64,000 nt of DNA from Dokdonia pacifica (GTDB taxonomy: Bacteria; Bacteroidota; Bacteroidia; Flavobacteriales; Flavobacteriaceae). Made by a program: the position numbers and the translations under genes. Every line of letters starts with the position of its first letter. Position 1 is the stretch's first letter. Location: positions 434,001-498,000 of the forward strand of contig NZ_FZNY01000003.1 of the NCBI RefSeq assembly GCF_900188275.1, given 5' to 3'. The notes under the pieces were generated by a model. It searched no databases and was not told where the DNA came from. It was given only the letters and a program-made list of their open reading frames with translations. Below, piece after piece: positions 52,672-61,729 of the stretch.

Positions 52672-54999
52672 TTAATATTTTAATTTTTCACTAGTATCCC
52701 ATAATCCCCATCGCGCGCCTACATCACCTTCTTGATGTACTTTCCATGACTCATCAAAAGATGAGAAGTAGAATAGGGGTATAGAACTCTTTTTAGACAT
52801 ATTACTGGCAGAAATGAAGTATTTCATAGCATTTTCTGTAGTAGGCATAGCACCTGCTACACTATCTCCTTGATTTGGCCATCCAGTTTCTGTAATGATT
52901 ACTGGTTTTCCTTTAGAAATATCTTTTGTCACCGTATACATTTGTCTTAAGTAACGCGTAGCCTCTTCTATATTACTTCCTTCCCAGAAAGGATAACAGT
53001 TTACTAAAATGACATCACATACTTCTATAAGTTCTGGATGCTCATGAAATTGATAATAAGCATCTACATATCCTACAGGAATGCCTGGTAATTCTTTTTT
53101 AACTTTATTGATATGTACTATGATTTCTTGTACACTTAAATCACCTCTCATTAATACTTCGTTACCTACTACAGCAATATCTACAAGCTTGTTTTTTGCA
53201 AGTTGAATAAGCGCATCAATCTCTTTGTTATTTTGAGCTTTATCATTCCCAATCCATGCACCTACCATGGTTTTTAGGCCTTTATTATGTGCTGCTTGAG
53301 GAATGAATTCATTTCCATTTGTACAAGAGAATGAACGCACCCATTTGGTGTATGGAGCAATAACATCCATACGGCGTTGTATTTGCGCTTCAGATAGTTG
53401 ATCACCAATATCCTGTCCTTCTGTATATGGACTAAAGCATATCCCGTGTAAACCACCATTTAGTGACTTGGAGAATAGTGATTTGATTTCATCGGTTGAC
53501 ATCTCGCTAAAATCTATATCGTATTTTGAATCGGTAGGTACTGAAGCACCCATGAGTGTTGCGAGCTTACCAGTTTGGTAAAAAGAAGTTGGTTTTTTGC
53601 GTTTTTCTAGTTCTGCACGAATTTCATTAGCTCTGGCTTCATCAATGGCATAATCTTTCATAATATACATAGCAGCGATTGTACCTAATACTGGGAAGGC
53701 ACAAAAGAAAGCGTGTAATCCATCTACAGCACCTTGCTGATCTATCGTAGCTAAATCTGAATTAAAACCAACTAACCAAATTATTAATCCGCTAAAAGCT
53801 CCAGCAATAGCAAAACCTACTTTAACCATCCACCAATAAATGGCCCCAAAAATTCCTTCTCTACGTTTGCCAGAGTTTAGCTCATCTACATCAATAACAT
53901 CTGCTGTCATAGACATCATAATGGTAAATAAACTTCCGATACCAAATGAGAAGAATGGAAGTGCAATAATATATAACCAAGGTTTTCCTGGAACAAATAA
54001 GAAGTATAGCATAATGTACCCAACTATAGAAATACTTTGAGAAATCATAAATGCTTTTTTCTTACCTATCTTTTTTGCAAGAGTCGCTACAATAGGGATT
54101 ACAATAAATGTTGTTCCTAAAGCACCTAAACATCCAAATAAAGAAACCCATATACCAGATGCCCCGGCGTCTCCATTAAATAGTTTATATACAATGACAA
54201 AAAATGTTAGTGATGATACCGCCATAAAAGCGTTGTATATAAAGAATGTAGCTCCGCATAATTTTCTAAATTCTTTAATTTTAAAAGCTTCTACAAAACT
54301 TCGAAGTATTTTTTTAACACTTCCTCCTATGTTAGCAAAATTTAATGGTTCATAATCTTTATCTACTGTAGATTCGCCTTTTATAAAAAGTGCAGGAACC
54401 ATGGCGCAGAATGCACATGGAATAGCGACCCATATGGCCAGTTCTCTAACGGCTACTTCGGCAGAGGGGAACCACTCAGGATCGTACATAATGATCCAAA
54501 ATAATGGGGCTATTACCCAAGCCCATTGTCCAATCCACTGAGCAATGGCCATAATGCTTGTACGTTCATGGAAATCATCACTCATTTCATATCCCATCGC
54601 CACATAGGGTACACTAAAAAATGTAAGACCTAAATAAAATACAACCGACCAAAGAAAGAAGTACCAAAAATTATATTGAACTGTGTTTTCTTTAAAGAGT
54701 TGCCACATAAAGATATAAGAAACTCCCATGATGAATCCTCCTATAAGAACATATATTCTACGTCTTCCCCATTTTGATTTTGTATTATCAGAAATGAAGC
54801 CCATGATAGGATCTGTAATTGCATCAAATAGCCTAGGAAATAAATAAATCATGGCCCACATTAATCCAGTAAATTTTAAATCTTCTACTAGTACCACCAT
54901 GAATATTCCTAGTATAGCAGGAAACATTTGATTGGCAAACATTCCGACACCAAAGGCAATTTTTTGACCGAGTGGAACTTTTTGGGTAGTTGTGGACAT
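52672..54999 (-). CDS. GPH/MFS sugar transporter fused to a GH17 domain
   Basis: 775 residues. N-terminal ~1-460 is a GPH-type (melibiose carrier-like) transporter: about 12 helices, LFPRLFDAITDPIMG, SKWGRRR and PYVAMGYEMS. It carries on through a linker (~460-490) into a complete GH17 domain (~490-775) with acid/base Glu in AVVGNEVLMRGD (~616) and nucleophile Glu in VIITETGWPNQG (~705). The hydrolase half has no export signal, so it is on the cytoplasmic side of the inner membrane, positioned to cut oligoglucan as it enters. Fusion is real: one uninterrupted frame, no stop between domains. Central gene of the PUL. Confidence 0.93.
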   Translation of the reverse strand: MSTTTQKVPLGQKIAFGVGMFANQMFPAILGIFMVVLVEDLKFTGLMWAMIYLFPRLFDAITDPIMGFISDNTKSKWGRRRIYVLIGGFIMGVSYIFMWQLFKENTVQYNFWYFFLWSVVFYLGLTFFSVPYVAMGYEMSDDFHERTSIMAIAQWIGQWAWVIAPLFWIIMYDPEWFPSAEVAVRELAIWVAIPCAFCAMVPALFIKGESTVDKDYEPLNFANIGGSVKKILRSFVEAFKIKEFRKLCGATFFIYNAFMAVSSLTFFVIVYKLFNGDAGASGIWVSLFGCLGALGTTFIVIPIVATLAKKIGKKKAFMISQSISIVGYIMLYFLFVPGKPWLYIIALPFFSFGIGSLFTIMMSMTADVIDVDELNSGKRREGIFGAIYWWMVKVGFAIAGAFSGLIIWLVGFNSDLATIDQQGAVDGLHAFFCAFPVLGTIAAMYIMKDYAIDEARANEIRAELEKRKKPTSFYQTGKLATLMGASVPTDSKYDIDFSEMSTDEIKSLFSKSLNGGLHGICFSPYTEGQDIGDQLSEAQIQRRMDVIAPYTKWVRSFSCTNGNEFIPQAAHNKGLKTMVGAWIGNDKAQNNKEIDALIQLAKNKLVDIAVVGNEVLMRGDLSVQEIIVHINKVKKELPGIPVGYVDAYYQFHEHPELIEVCDVILVNCYPFWEGSNIEEATRYLRQMYTVTKDISKGKPVIITETGWPNQGDSVAGAMPTTENAMKYFISASNMSKKSSIPLFYFSSFDESWKVHQEGDVGARWGLWDTSEKLKY

Positions 55000-55054
55000 A
55001 ATTTTTAGAGTTTTAATTAGTAATTAGTTCATAGAAAGTGATGATAGTTCTGGG

Positions 55055-55140
55055 TACGCTTTACCATTTCATTCTCCCTCTAGTCGTGAACCTGCCTGCC
55101 GGCAGACAGGTCTCACGAGTTCGATTTCGCGAAAGCGTAT
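55055..55140. repeat. Type 2 composite repeat with nested palindrome, within the PUL
   Basis: TACGCTTTACCATTTCATTC ... TTTCGCGAAAGCGTAT with the nested near-palindrome CCTGCCTGCCGGCAGACAGG (55091-55110). It lies between the transporter-GH17 and GH30 genes, so the operon transcript passes through it. Confidence 0.9.
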
Positions 55141-55187
55141 TCATTCTTTACCATATTACGATCTATGTTATTCATTATGTATATGTT

Positions 55188-56696
55188 TTATTTACGACTT
55201 GGGATCATAATAGTTTGTAATGCTTGTCCTTCAATATGAAGGTTTACAGTTTCTTCTTTAAGTGTTAAGCTAAAATCTCTTGCTTGTGGTTCTTCATTAA
55301 AAACAACAACAGCAATAGAGCCATCAGGGTTTTTGGCAGCAGTGACCATAAATTTCTTATCTGCTGTACTCTCAAGAGCAATTACTTTTGCTCCAGGGCG
55401 TATGTATTTACTAAAATGCGCCATGGTGTAGTATAGCGGTGTAAAGTATACTTCATCTTTTTCTGGATCTACAATAACGGGTGCTGCACACCAGTTTTTA
55501 AACCAGTTTGGACCTCCTTGGGTGTCTAACACCATATTCCAATCTACCCATCCGTCTACCCAATTGTTAAGGCAACCTATGATGTCTCTTGCATATCTGT
55601 TTACAGGAGCATATTTAGGGTGTAAGTATTTTTTTTCTTCTTCACGCCAATCATATCCCCAATCTGTAGATTTTTTACTCCAGTACCACATATCGTCTTT
55701 CCAAGCGGGAACTTCAGAATCGATACAACCTTCGGTTTCTATTAGTAATTTATTGGGAGCTTTATTGTGTGCGTATTGTAATTCTTCGGGAAATACTTCA
55801 TAAGTACTTTCATACCAGTGTATCGCAGTGCCATCAAAATATTTTGAAGTTTCTTCGGTAGCATACATAGAGTCTACCCATTCTTTTAAACCTGCTCTAT
55901 TTTGGTCATATCCTAAAATGATTTTGTCACCATGCCCATCTGTTTCTAGTTTTGGGCCTAAATGGTTTTGTACAAAATTGGTCATCTCATCAGGGGTGTA
56001 GTGCATACTTTCCCAATTGTTACCATTTCCATGCGGCTCATTTTCTACTGTGAAGCCCCATATGTCAATACCTTCGGCTTTATATGCGTCTACATATTTT
56101 GAAAAGAATAAAGCCCATGTATCGTAATATTTAGGTAATAATTTTCCTCCTACCCACTCGTTGTTATCTTTCATCCATGGGGAAGCTGTCCATGGTGATG
56201 CAAAGATTTTAAATCCATCTTCAGATGCAGCCATGGCATCTTTAATCATAGGAATAAGATCCTCTTTGTCTTCTTGAATTGTAAAATGCTCCAGTTCCAT
56301 ATCATCTTCAACTGGAGCGTATGAGTATTGTGATAATGAAAAATCACAAGAGTTCATATGGGTTCTCGTAAGTGAATAATTAGCCCCTTCTTTACTAAAG
56401 TAGGCTTGTATAATGGTATCTCTATTTTTCTTGCTTAAACGGTTTAGTAAATAGGCAGAAGATTCTGTAAAAGCTCCTCCAAATCCAGTAATAGTTTGTA
56501 ATTCTTTTTCTGGAAACAGCGTGATTTTTTCTAAAGTATCAGCTTCAGAAATTGTTTGCACAGCCGTTAATTTATTTCCACTTGCTGAGGTCTCATAGAC
56601 GTCTACTTGAAGTGTTTTTGATTGTTCTTTTTCTTTAGTGCATGCCATTACGGTAATAACAAGTATAAATAGCGGATATGTTTTAAATAGTTTCAT
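55188..56696 (-). CDS. GH30 lipoprotein (PUL)
   Basis: 502 residues; lipobox VMAC. GH30 blocks: TGFGGAFTESSAYLLN, ASPWTASPWMKDN, acid/base Glu in TVENEPHGNG (~217), nucleophile Glu in LLIETEGCIDSE (~319). In laminarin PULs such enzymes act on beta-1,6 branches or beta-1,3/1,6 glucan (family knowledge). Ends 6 nt into the spacing before the GH17 lipoprotein, which precedes it in the operon. Confidence 0.92.
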   Translation of the reverse strand: MKLFKTYPLFILVITVMACTKEKEQSKTLQVDVYETSASGNKLTAVQTISEADTLEKITLFPEKELQTITGFGGAFTESSAYLLNRLSKKNRDTIIQAYFSKEGANYSLTRTHMNSCDFSLSQYSYAPVEDDMELEHFTIQEDKEDLIPMIKDAMAASEDGFKIFASPWTASPWMKDNNEWVGGKLLPKYYDTWALFFSKYVDAYKAEGIDIWGFTVENEPHGNGNNWESMHYTPDEMTNFVQNHLGPKLETDGHGDKIILGYDQNRAGLKEWVDSMYATEETSKYFDGTAIHWYESTYEVFPEELQYAHNKAPNKLLIETEGCIDSEVPAWKDDMWYWSKKSTDWGYDWREEEKKYLHPKYAPVNRYARDIIGCLNNWVDGWVDWNMVLDTQGGPNWFKNWCAAPVIVDPEKDEVYFTPLYYTMAHFSKYIRPGAKVIALESTADKKFMVTAAKNPDGSIAVVVFNEEPQARDFSLTLKEETVNLHIEGQALQTIMIPSRK

Positions 56697-56701
56697 AAGT
56701 A

Positions 56702-57991
56702 TTAATTCACTAGTACCTTTCCTTTTTCAGGAGGAGATAACACATCGGTTAGTAATGCTTCTTTATCTCCGTTATAGGTTTTGGTTATTGGATTTCCATT
56801 ACGTGTTAACCCTTTAAATACCTGTTGATCTACAAGTTTCCAAAGTGCATATTTTGCTTTTCCATCTACTGTAAAAAGACCAAAATGATTTTCTGATCCT
56901 CCGCTGTTATGTGCATCTTTCCATGGCTCATCAAAGGCTTCAAAATAGAAGCATGACATTCCATTTTCATTGGTCCAATCACGCATATGCTCATAGTATA
57001 GTGCCTCTTTATATTCATCTGTTGCCTTAGATCCATTAGGACCGTATAAGCCATTAGATGCGCTTGCCCATCCGGTTTCGCCAATATGAATAGGCTTATC
57101 TATTCCTAAGCTTTTCATATAACTAGCCACGCTATCTGTTTGAGCCATGGCATATTTTTTAGCACGTAACATAGCCACATCAATTTTTTCTAGATGTGTT
57201 CGTTCATTTTCATGTCCAAATACACCCCAAAATGCTGGGTTGTAATGTGTGTCATGCATAGGGTAGGTGTGTACAGATAGGTAATCTACTGCTTGTATAA
57301 GATCTTCTAATGCTTTGACGTGGTATTGATTTTCTCCACCTCCCCAAGAAGCAAAATTATCTGAACTCGTAATCCACAAGTCTTTTGAAAGTGTCCCTGT
57401 TGCTTTAAGATTTTGTAAATGATTTACCCATTTTAAAATAACATCTGGCTGTACATAATAGGAGGTAGCCCATTTGACCATAGCTTCATTACCTACAGCG
57501 ATTATTTTTACAATATCTGGGTATTGTTGTGCTAATTTTACTGCTCTATCAATTTCGGCAGCATTATCTGGACTTTCTACATTGTGATTTGGTTCCAGTT
57601 CAGTCCATGCATTTAGACAATCTATCCAGGCGCCTAACATTACATACATTTCAAAACTAGCGTCTTCTTCTTTAAGCTCTTTAATAGCTTTTAGGATATT
57701 AGATGCCTGTGCTAACTGAACATTATAAGTTCTTAATACTTTAATATCCATTGCATGCAGCAATTTCATATCTTCCTTTAACTGTGGTATTGTGGGCTGA
57801 CTGTCACGAGAAGTCATACGGTATCCACCATAAGAGATGGCTAAATAGTCTGGATTTCCTAATATATCTTTAGCAGTCACTTTTTTTATTGTTTGTTCTT
57901 TTGGTGTTTCAGGGGCTTTCATATCTTCTTTACAAGACCATCCACAAAAAGATAGAAGCAATCCAACTATGATGTGTTTTATATTTTTCAT
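56702..57991 (-). CDS. GH17 lipoprotein (PUL)
   Basis: 429 residues; lipobox CGWSC, so envelope-anchored, unlike the two cytoplasmic GH17s. Catalytic Glu in IIAVGNEAMVKW (~167) and Glu in PIHIGETGWAS (~304). Longer than the other GH17s, with an extended C-terminal part (DEPWKDAHNSGGSENHFGLF). Likely an exo- or endo-beta-1,3-glucanase on extracellular glucan. Separated from the GH30 gene by 6 nt. Confidence 0.9.
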   Translation of the reverse strand: MKNIKHIIVGLLLSFCGWSCKEDMKAPETPKEQTIKKVTAKDILGNPDYLAISYGGYRMTSRDSQPTIPQLKEDMKLLHAMDIKVLRTYNVQLAQASNILKAIKELKEEDASFEMYVMLGAWIDCLNAWTELEPNHNVESPDNAAEIDRAVKLAQQYPDIVKIIAVGNEAMVKWATSYYVQPDVILKWVNHLQNLKATGTLSKDLWITSSDNFASWGGGENQYHVKALEDLIQAVDYLSVHTYPMHDTHYNPAFWGVFGHENERTHLEKIDVAMLRAKKYAMAQTDSVASYMKSLGIDKPIHIGETGWASASNGLYGPNGSKATDEYKEALYYEHMRDWTNENGMSCFYFEAFDEPWKDAHNSGGSENHFGLFTVDGKAKYALWKLVDQQVFKGLTRNGNPITKTYNGDKEALLTDVLSPPEKGKVLVN

Positions 57992-58037
57992 GGGTTCTTG
58001 TATTATTTTATATTTCTTATTAAAAGTATGTTGCTTT

Positions 58038-58061
58038 TATACGCTTTCGCGAAAGCGTATA
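58038..58061. repeat. Perfect 24-bp copy of the dispersed palindrome
   Basis: TATA + CGCTTTCGCGAAAGCG + TATA, the longest perfect copy here, in the short gap between the GH17 and phosphorylase genes. Confidence 0.95.
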
Positions 58062-58065
58062 CATG

Positions 58066-61000
58066 CTATTTTAAATAGTTGTTAGTTACCGATACGTGTA
58101 TTTGAACAATATCTCCTGTACGGCTAAATACTTGCTTACTTATGTTGTTATCTAAATGCAATGCATCAAAAGTTTGAGAAGTCCCTTCTTTTGAGCGTAC
58201 TTCTATACATGCTTTTTCTGAAATGGTATAGATCACTGGTATTTGACAATAGGTAAAGCAAATAGCGTCTTTAGGGATATGAATCGTTTGTTTTTTAAGG
58301 TTTATATCTATATAATCAAATGATTGGGATGTATTTAAAAATTCTGATTTACGAAGCATATATGGACTAAATTGAAGTTTTCCATCATTCACAAAAACAC
58401 CTAATTCTCCAAAACGACTTAGAATATCTTCTTTTACTTGCCCAGTCATTCCTGGTTGTTGTGCTCCTTTACCTGCGGGTGTATGGGAATAAGGATCTGT
58501 TGGGAAAGCTCCATATAGTTTTGGCGATTTATGTACACCAATACCTTCATTTATTTCATAGTAATGCTCTAATAATCTACCAATAGTTTCATCGCTTTCC
58601 TGCTCTCTAATAGCTTTTAAACAACATTCTTGCGCAGCTAGTAGTAATTTGGAAACCATATGCCAGTAGATAGAACCTAAGCCTTCATACCCAAAGAAGG
58701 TTCCTGATCTTCCAGTAAATGCTTTGTGGTTAAACACAAGCTCATAAGTATCTAATAAGAACTGACGTTCTTTAGCGACGAGTCCTTGATAGCTTGCGTC
58801 TAAGGTATCTAATGCTTCATTTAATCTCTTTGCATTATTAAAATTACCATTGAAGTGATACGTACCTTTGATGTCTTTCTGCACTATCTGAACATTATCA
58901 TGATCAAGAAGTTGTTGCAAAAGCTTTGATTCGCTTATTGCTTTTTCAGGAATTTGATTTTTATCTAAAAACTTCGCTAATTCTTTGTTAGGGTAGAGGA
59001 GATAGCTGTATTGATCTTCTCTGAATAGTGCACTACTTTTTAAAGCGTCTAGTACCTCTAGATTTTCTTTTGAACTAAGGTATCCAGAACTTAATACGCT
59101 TACTTGACCTTCTAACATTTCTTCTAAATAACTCACCGCAATTTCATGATCTCCCTTTACAGTCATCAAATTATATGCGTGGTATAAGTTATCTTCTCGT
59201 TTATTTGCATCTATGGTATGTTCTATATACGATAGACTTGTTGTGATAAAATCAGAAATATTTTGTAATGAAATAGTTTCTTTTTTACCAGAAAATGTGT
59301 TTTTATATATCTGTGTTCTATAGGTGCTAGCAGCAGTACCTAAACCATCCAGAATAGTCTTACGATTTGTATCAGAAATAGTTTCGTTTAATAAATCTCT
59401 ATGTGTACTAAGTGTGTAGGTTATACCTGTATAAAACTCGTGTAACTCTTTAGATATTTTAGTTTCTTCGATATCTGCATTTGCTATGATATTCCCAAAA
59501 AAGTGAAGGAATCTTCTTAGGTAATATAAGGTTACCATAGAAACCCCATTTCCTACAAGTGCATTATTAGCATCGTTCCATTCTGGACGTTGTGTATTTA
59601 ACCAAATACCAGCTTCTGGAATGAAATTGGATATTTTAGCCAATACTGTTGCCAATATTTTCTCGATAAGATTCACATTGTAGATTTCATTATCTGTGGT
59701 ATGTAATAGGGCACCATCTACACCTACAATAGCTCTTCTTTTGTTGATCTTATCATCAAGATCAAAATCAAAATCAATAGTATCTTTTGGGTTTTTTAGT
59801 ATTTCTGTATACTCTTTTATGATATATGGGACATTTGCATATACAAAGAGATCTTTATCAAAATAACTAGCAAGCTTCCCCGGATGATGGTCTTCTATAA
59901 TCTCTAAAAACTTTTGTAAGTAAATGATCTGATGGTCACCCCAATATCCAATATAAGCCCAAGGATTATCTTCTTCTATAGTTTCCCAATCAAAACCACC
60001 TTTTGTAACACGGTACGGATTGTATCCATCAAAGGTAGTCGCATTCAGAAACTTATGAATCATACTCTCAATAAAATCAGGGTAAGCGAGTGATAATGCT
60101 TCCCAGTTTTGAAAAATATCTCTCCAGTTTCCTTCGTAATCTAGTATTTTAGAACCATCTACTTCACTACGTGTGTTAATTGAAAACTTATTCCAAGGTC
60201 TACTTGGATCTCCATGCCTTCTACTAAATTTTAATGGCATGTATTCTAAGCATAATCTTTTAAAATGTGGATCATCACTTTGAGCAGCTATATCTTTTAA
60301 GAAGCCAAGTGAGAATTGATCAGGTAAAGCTTCTATTGTTGTTTTTTCTTTTTCAAAAACAGTGATGTTTGCTTTTGTGATATAGGTTTTAAAATCCCAC
60401 TTTTCTATTTGATAATTATGATCAAAAATACCTCCTCTCATGATATTGAAGAGTGTATTTGAAAAATGACGTGTATTTCTGAGTTTATTGTCACTGAGTT
60501 GCATTCCATCTGATGCACCCGCTAATTCTAAAAGGTGTGTTGTTCCTTGATCAATATCTTTTTGTACTAACTCCATAAGGTTAGGAGTTGTTTTTATTTT
60601 TTCAGAAATCTCAGTGATAGAGCTTATGGTATGGTTTACATCGGCAATGAGTATCCATTCTTTTTTTCCTTTATTCTGAAGTTCAATATCTGTAGATACA
60701 AAATAGGCACCTCTTTCTGCTTTTACATCTGTTTCTTGATGAATAGTTTCTCCTCGTCTAAATGATTCTAATTGGAGAGAAGATACAAGGTAGGTAGGGT
60801 TGTCTATACCTAAAGACCAAATAATATTACTTTTTAATGCTTCGCTTGGCTCTGCTTTATCAACAATAATGGCACTAAGAGCATATAAACCAACACCAGA
60901 ATCTTCTATGAGCTCGTTACGCTTATAGGCATCTACTAGGTTACTACTTGCTTTTTGTAAATCTTCACCTACACCATATGGAACAATGTTTTGTAAACCA

Positions 61001-61536
61001 TCTAACAGTGTTACTTTTACAGATGTTTCCTGATTGTTTATGAGTGTAGATTTTTTGACAAAGCCATAGGTATCGCTAGAACTCCATTGGTATCTATAGG
61101 TAAGTCCTAAATCTGTATTATGTTCTTCAAAAATAACTTTGTTTCCATACGTGTTTTTATATAGGTTTCTAGTAATATCATACACCCCTTTGTATTTATT
61201 AGAAAAGGGTTCCCATAAAAACACCTTGTCATCCTTTTGTACTTTAAGCAACGTTTTGCTGCCAGTTACATCTGCAGATTCGGTAATTTTATCATCTGTA
61301 TAATAGGGAAATAATGAATTATCTGAATCCTTCCTACCAGCAGATAAACCTCCATTACTAGCTATGAACATCCAATGATTTGAATTGCTAATGATACTCA
61401 TAAAAAAGGGTCTCATTTGATCACTGTTTGATATCTTATAATATACTTCGTTATCAAATTTGAGTAGCTCTCCTTTAATTTCATGATCATTAAAAGCGGC
61501 TTGTTTATTTCCTATATAAATAGATTGTTTTGTCAT
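58066..61536 (-). CDS. GH94-related beta-1,3-glucan phosphorylase (probably GH149)
   Basis: 1156 residues, no signal peptide, so cytoplasmic. Belongs to the GH94/GH149/GH161 phosphorylase clan: N-terminal NGGLSAGRKDSDNSLFPYYT beta-sandwich (start), then a large (alpha/alpha)6 part with AYIGYWGDHQIIYLQ (~530, possible catalytic-acid region) and WNDANNALVGNGVSM (~655), and FFGYEGLGSIYWHMVSKLL near the end. Length and context (GH16, GH17, GH30) point to GH149, which phosphorolyses beta-1,3-oligoglucans to glucose 1-phosphate; GH161 is the alternative. The exact family needs a profile search. Confidence 0.8.
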   Translation of the reverse strand: MTKQSIYIGNKQAAFNDHEIKGELLKFDNEVYYKISNSDQMRPFFMSIISNSNHWMFIASNGGLSAGRKDSDNSLFPYYTDDKITESADVTGSKTLLKVQKDDKVFLWEPFSNKYKGVYDITRNLYKNTYGNKVIFEEHNTDLGLTYRYQWSSSDTYGFVKKSTLINNQETSVKVTLLDGLQNIVPYGVGEDLQKASSNLVDAYKRNELIEDSGVGLYALSAIIVDKAEPSEALKSNIIWSLGIDNPTYLVSSLQLESFRRGETIHQETDVKAERGAYFVSTDIELQNKGKKEWILIADVNHTISSITEISEKIKTTPNLMELVQKDIDQGTTHLLELAGASDGMQLSDNKLRNTRHFSNTLFNIMRGGIFDHNYQIEKWDFKTYITKANITVFEKEKTTIEALPDQFSLGFLKDIAAQSDDPHFKRLCLEYMPLKFSRRHGDPSRPWNKFSINTRSEVDGSKILDYEGNWRDIFQNWEALSLAYPDFIESMIHKFLNATTFDGYNPYRVTKGGFDWETIEEDNPWAYIGYWGDHQIIYLQKFLEIIEDHHPGKLASYFDKDLFVYANVPYIIKEYTEILKNPKDTIDFDFDLDDKINKRRAIVGVDGALLHTTDNEIYNVNLIEKILATVLAKISNFIPEAGIWLNTQRPEWNDANNALVGNGVSMVTLYYLRRFLHFFGNIIANADIEETKISKELHEFYTGITYTLSTHRDLLNETISDTNRKTILDGLGTAASTYRTQIYKNTFSGKKETISLQNISDFITTSLSYIEHTIDANKREDNLYHAYNLMTVKGDHEIAVSYLEEMLEGQVSVLSSGYLSSKENLEVLDALKSSALFREDQYSYLLYPNKELAKFLDKNQIPEKAISESKLLQQLLDHDNVQIVQKDIKGTYHFNGNFNNAKRLNEALDTLDASYQGLVAKERQFLLDTYELVFNHKAFTGRSGTFFGYEGLGSIYWHMVSKLLLAAQECCLKAIREQESDETIGRLLEHYYEINEGIGVHKSPKLYGAFPTDPYSHTPAGKGAQQPGMTGQVKEDILSRFGELGVFVNDGKLQFSPYMLRKSEFLNTSQSFDYIDINLKKQTIHIPKDAICFTYCQIPVIYTISEKACIEVRSKEGTSQTFDALHLDNNISKQVFSRTGDIVQIHVSVTNNYLK

Positions 61537-61648
61537 CTGTGATTTTCACGTTAATGGCTCTTATAGAGAGCTCATTATTATTAACAAATAGTATTGTATC
61601 TGAAACACTAGATATAATAGTATTTTATTTTAGGGATGTCACCGTATT

Positions 61649-61696
61649 TTCTATAGCATCAAACTACTTGATAGTTTTTTGTTTGATGCTATAGAA
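61649..61696. repeat. Perfect 16-bp inverted repeat between GH16 and phosphorylase genes
   Basis: TTCTATAGCATCAAAC (61649-61664) and GTTTGATGCTATAGAA (61681-61696), with an inner AAACTA / TAGTTT stem. On the transcribed (-) strand no T-run follows, so it more likely protects or processes the polycistronic RNA than terminates it. Confidence 0.8.
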
Positions 61697-61729
61697 CCTA
61701 CTATGTTGTTATTTTGTTATAAATCTTGA

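Noticed and set aside
55038-55220. 60-codon + strand frame with LPAGRQ-like residues
   Set aside because: It is the nested palindrome of a type 2 element read as protein; LPAGRQ-type peptides come from the repeat, not from a gene.
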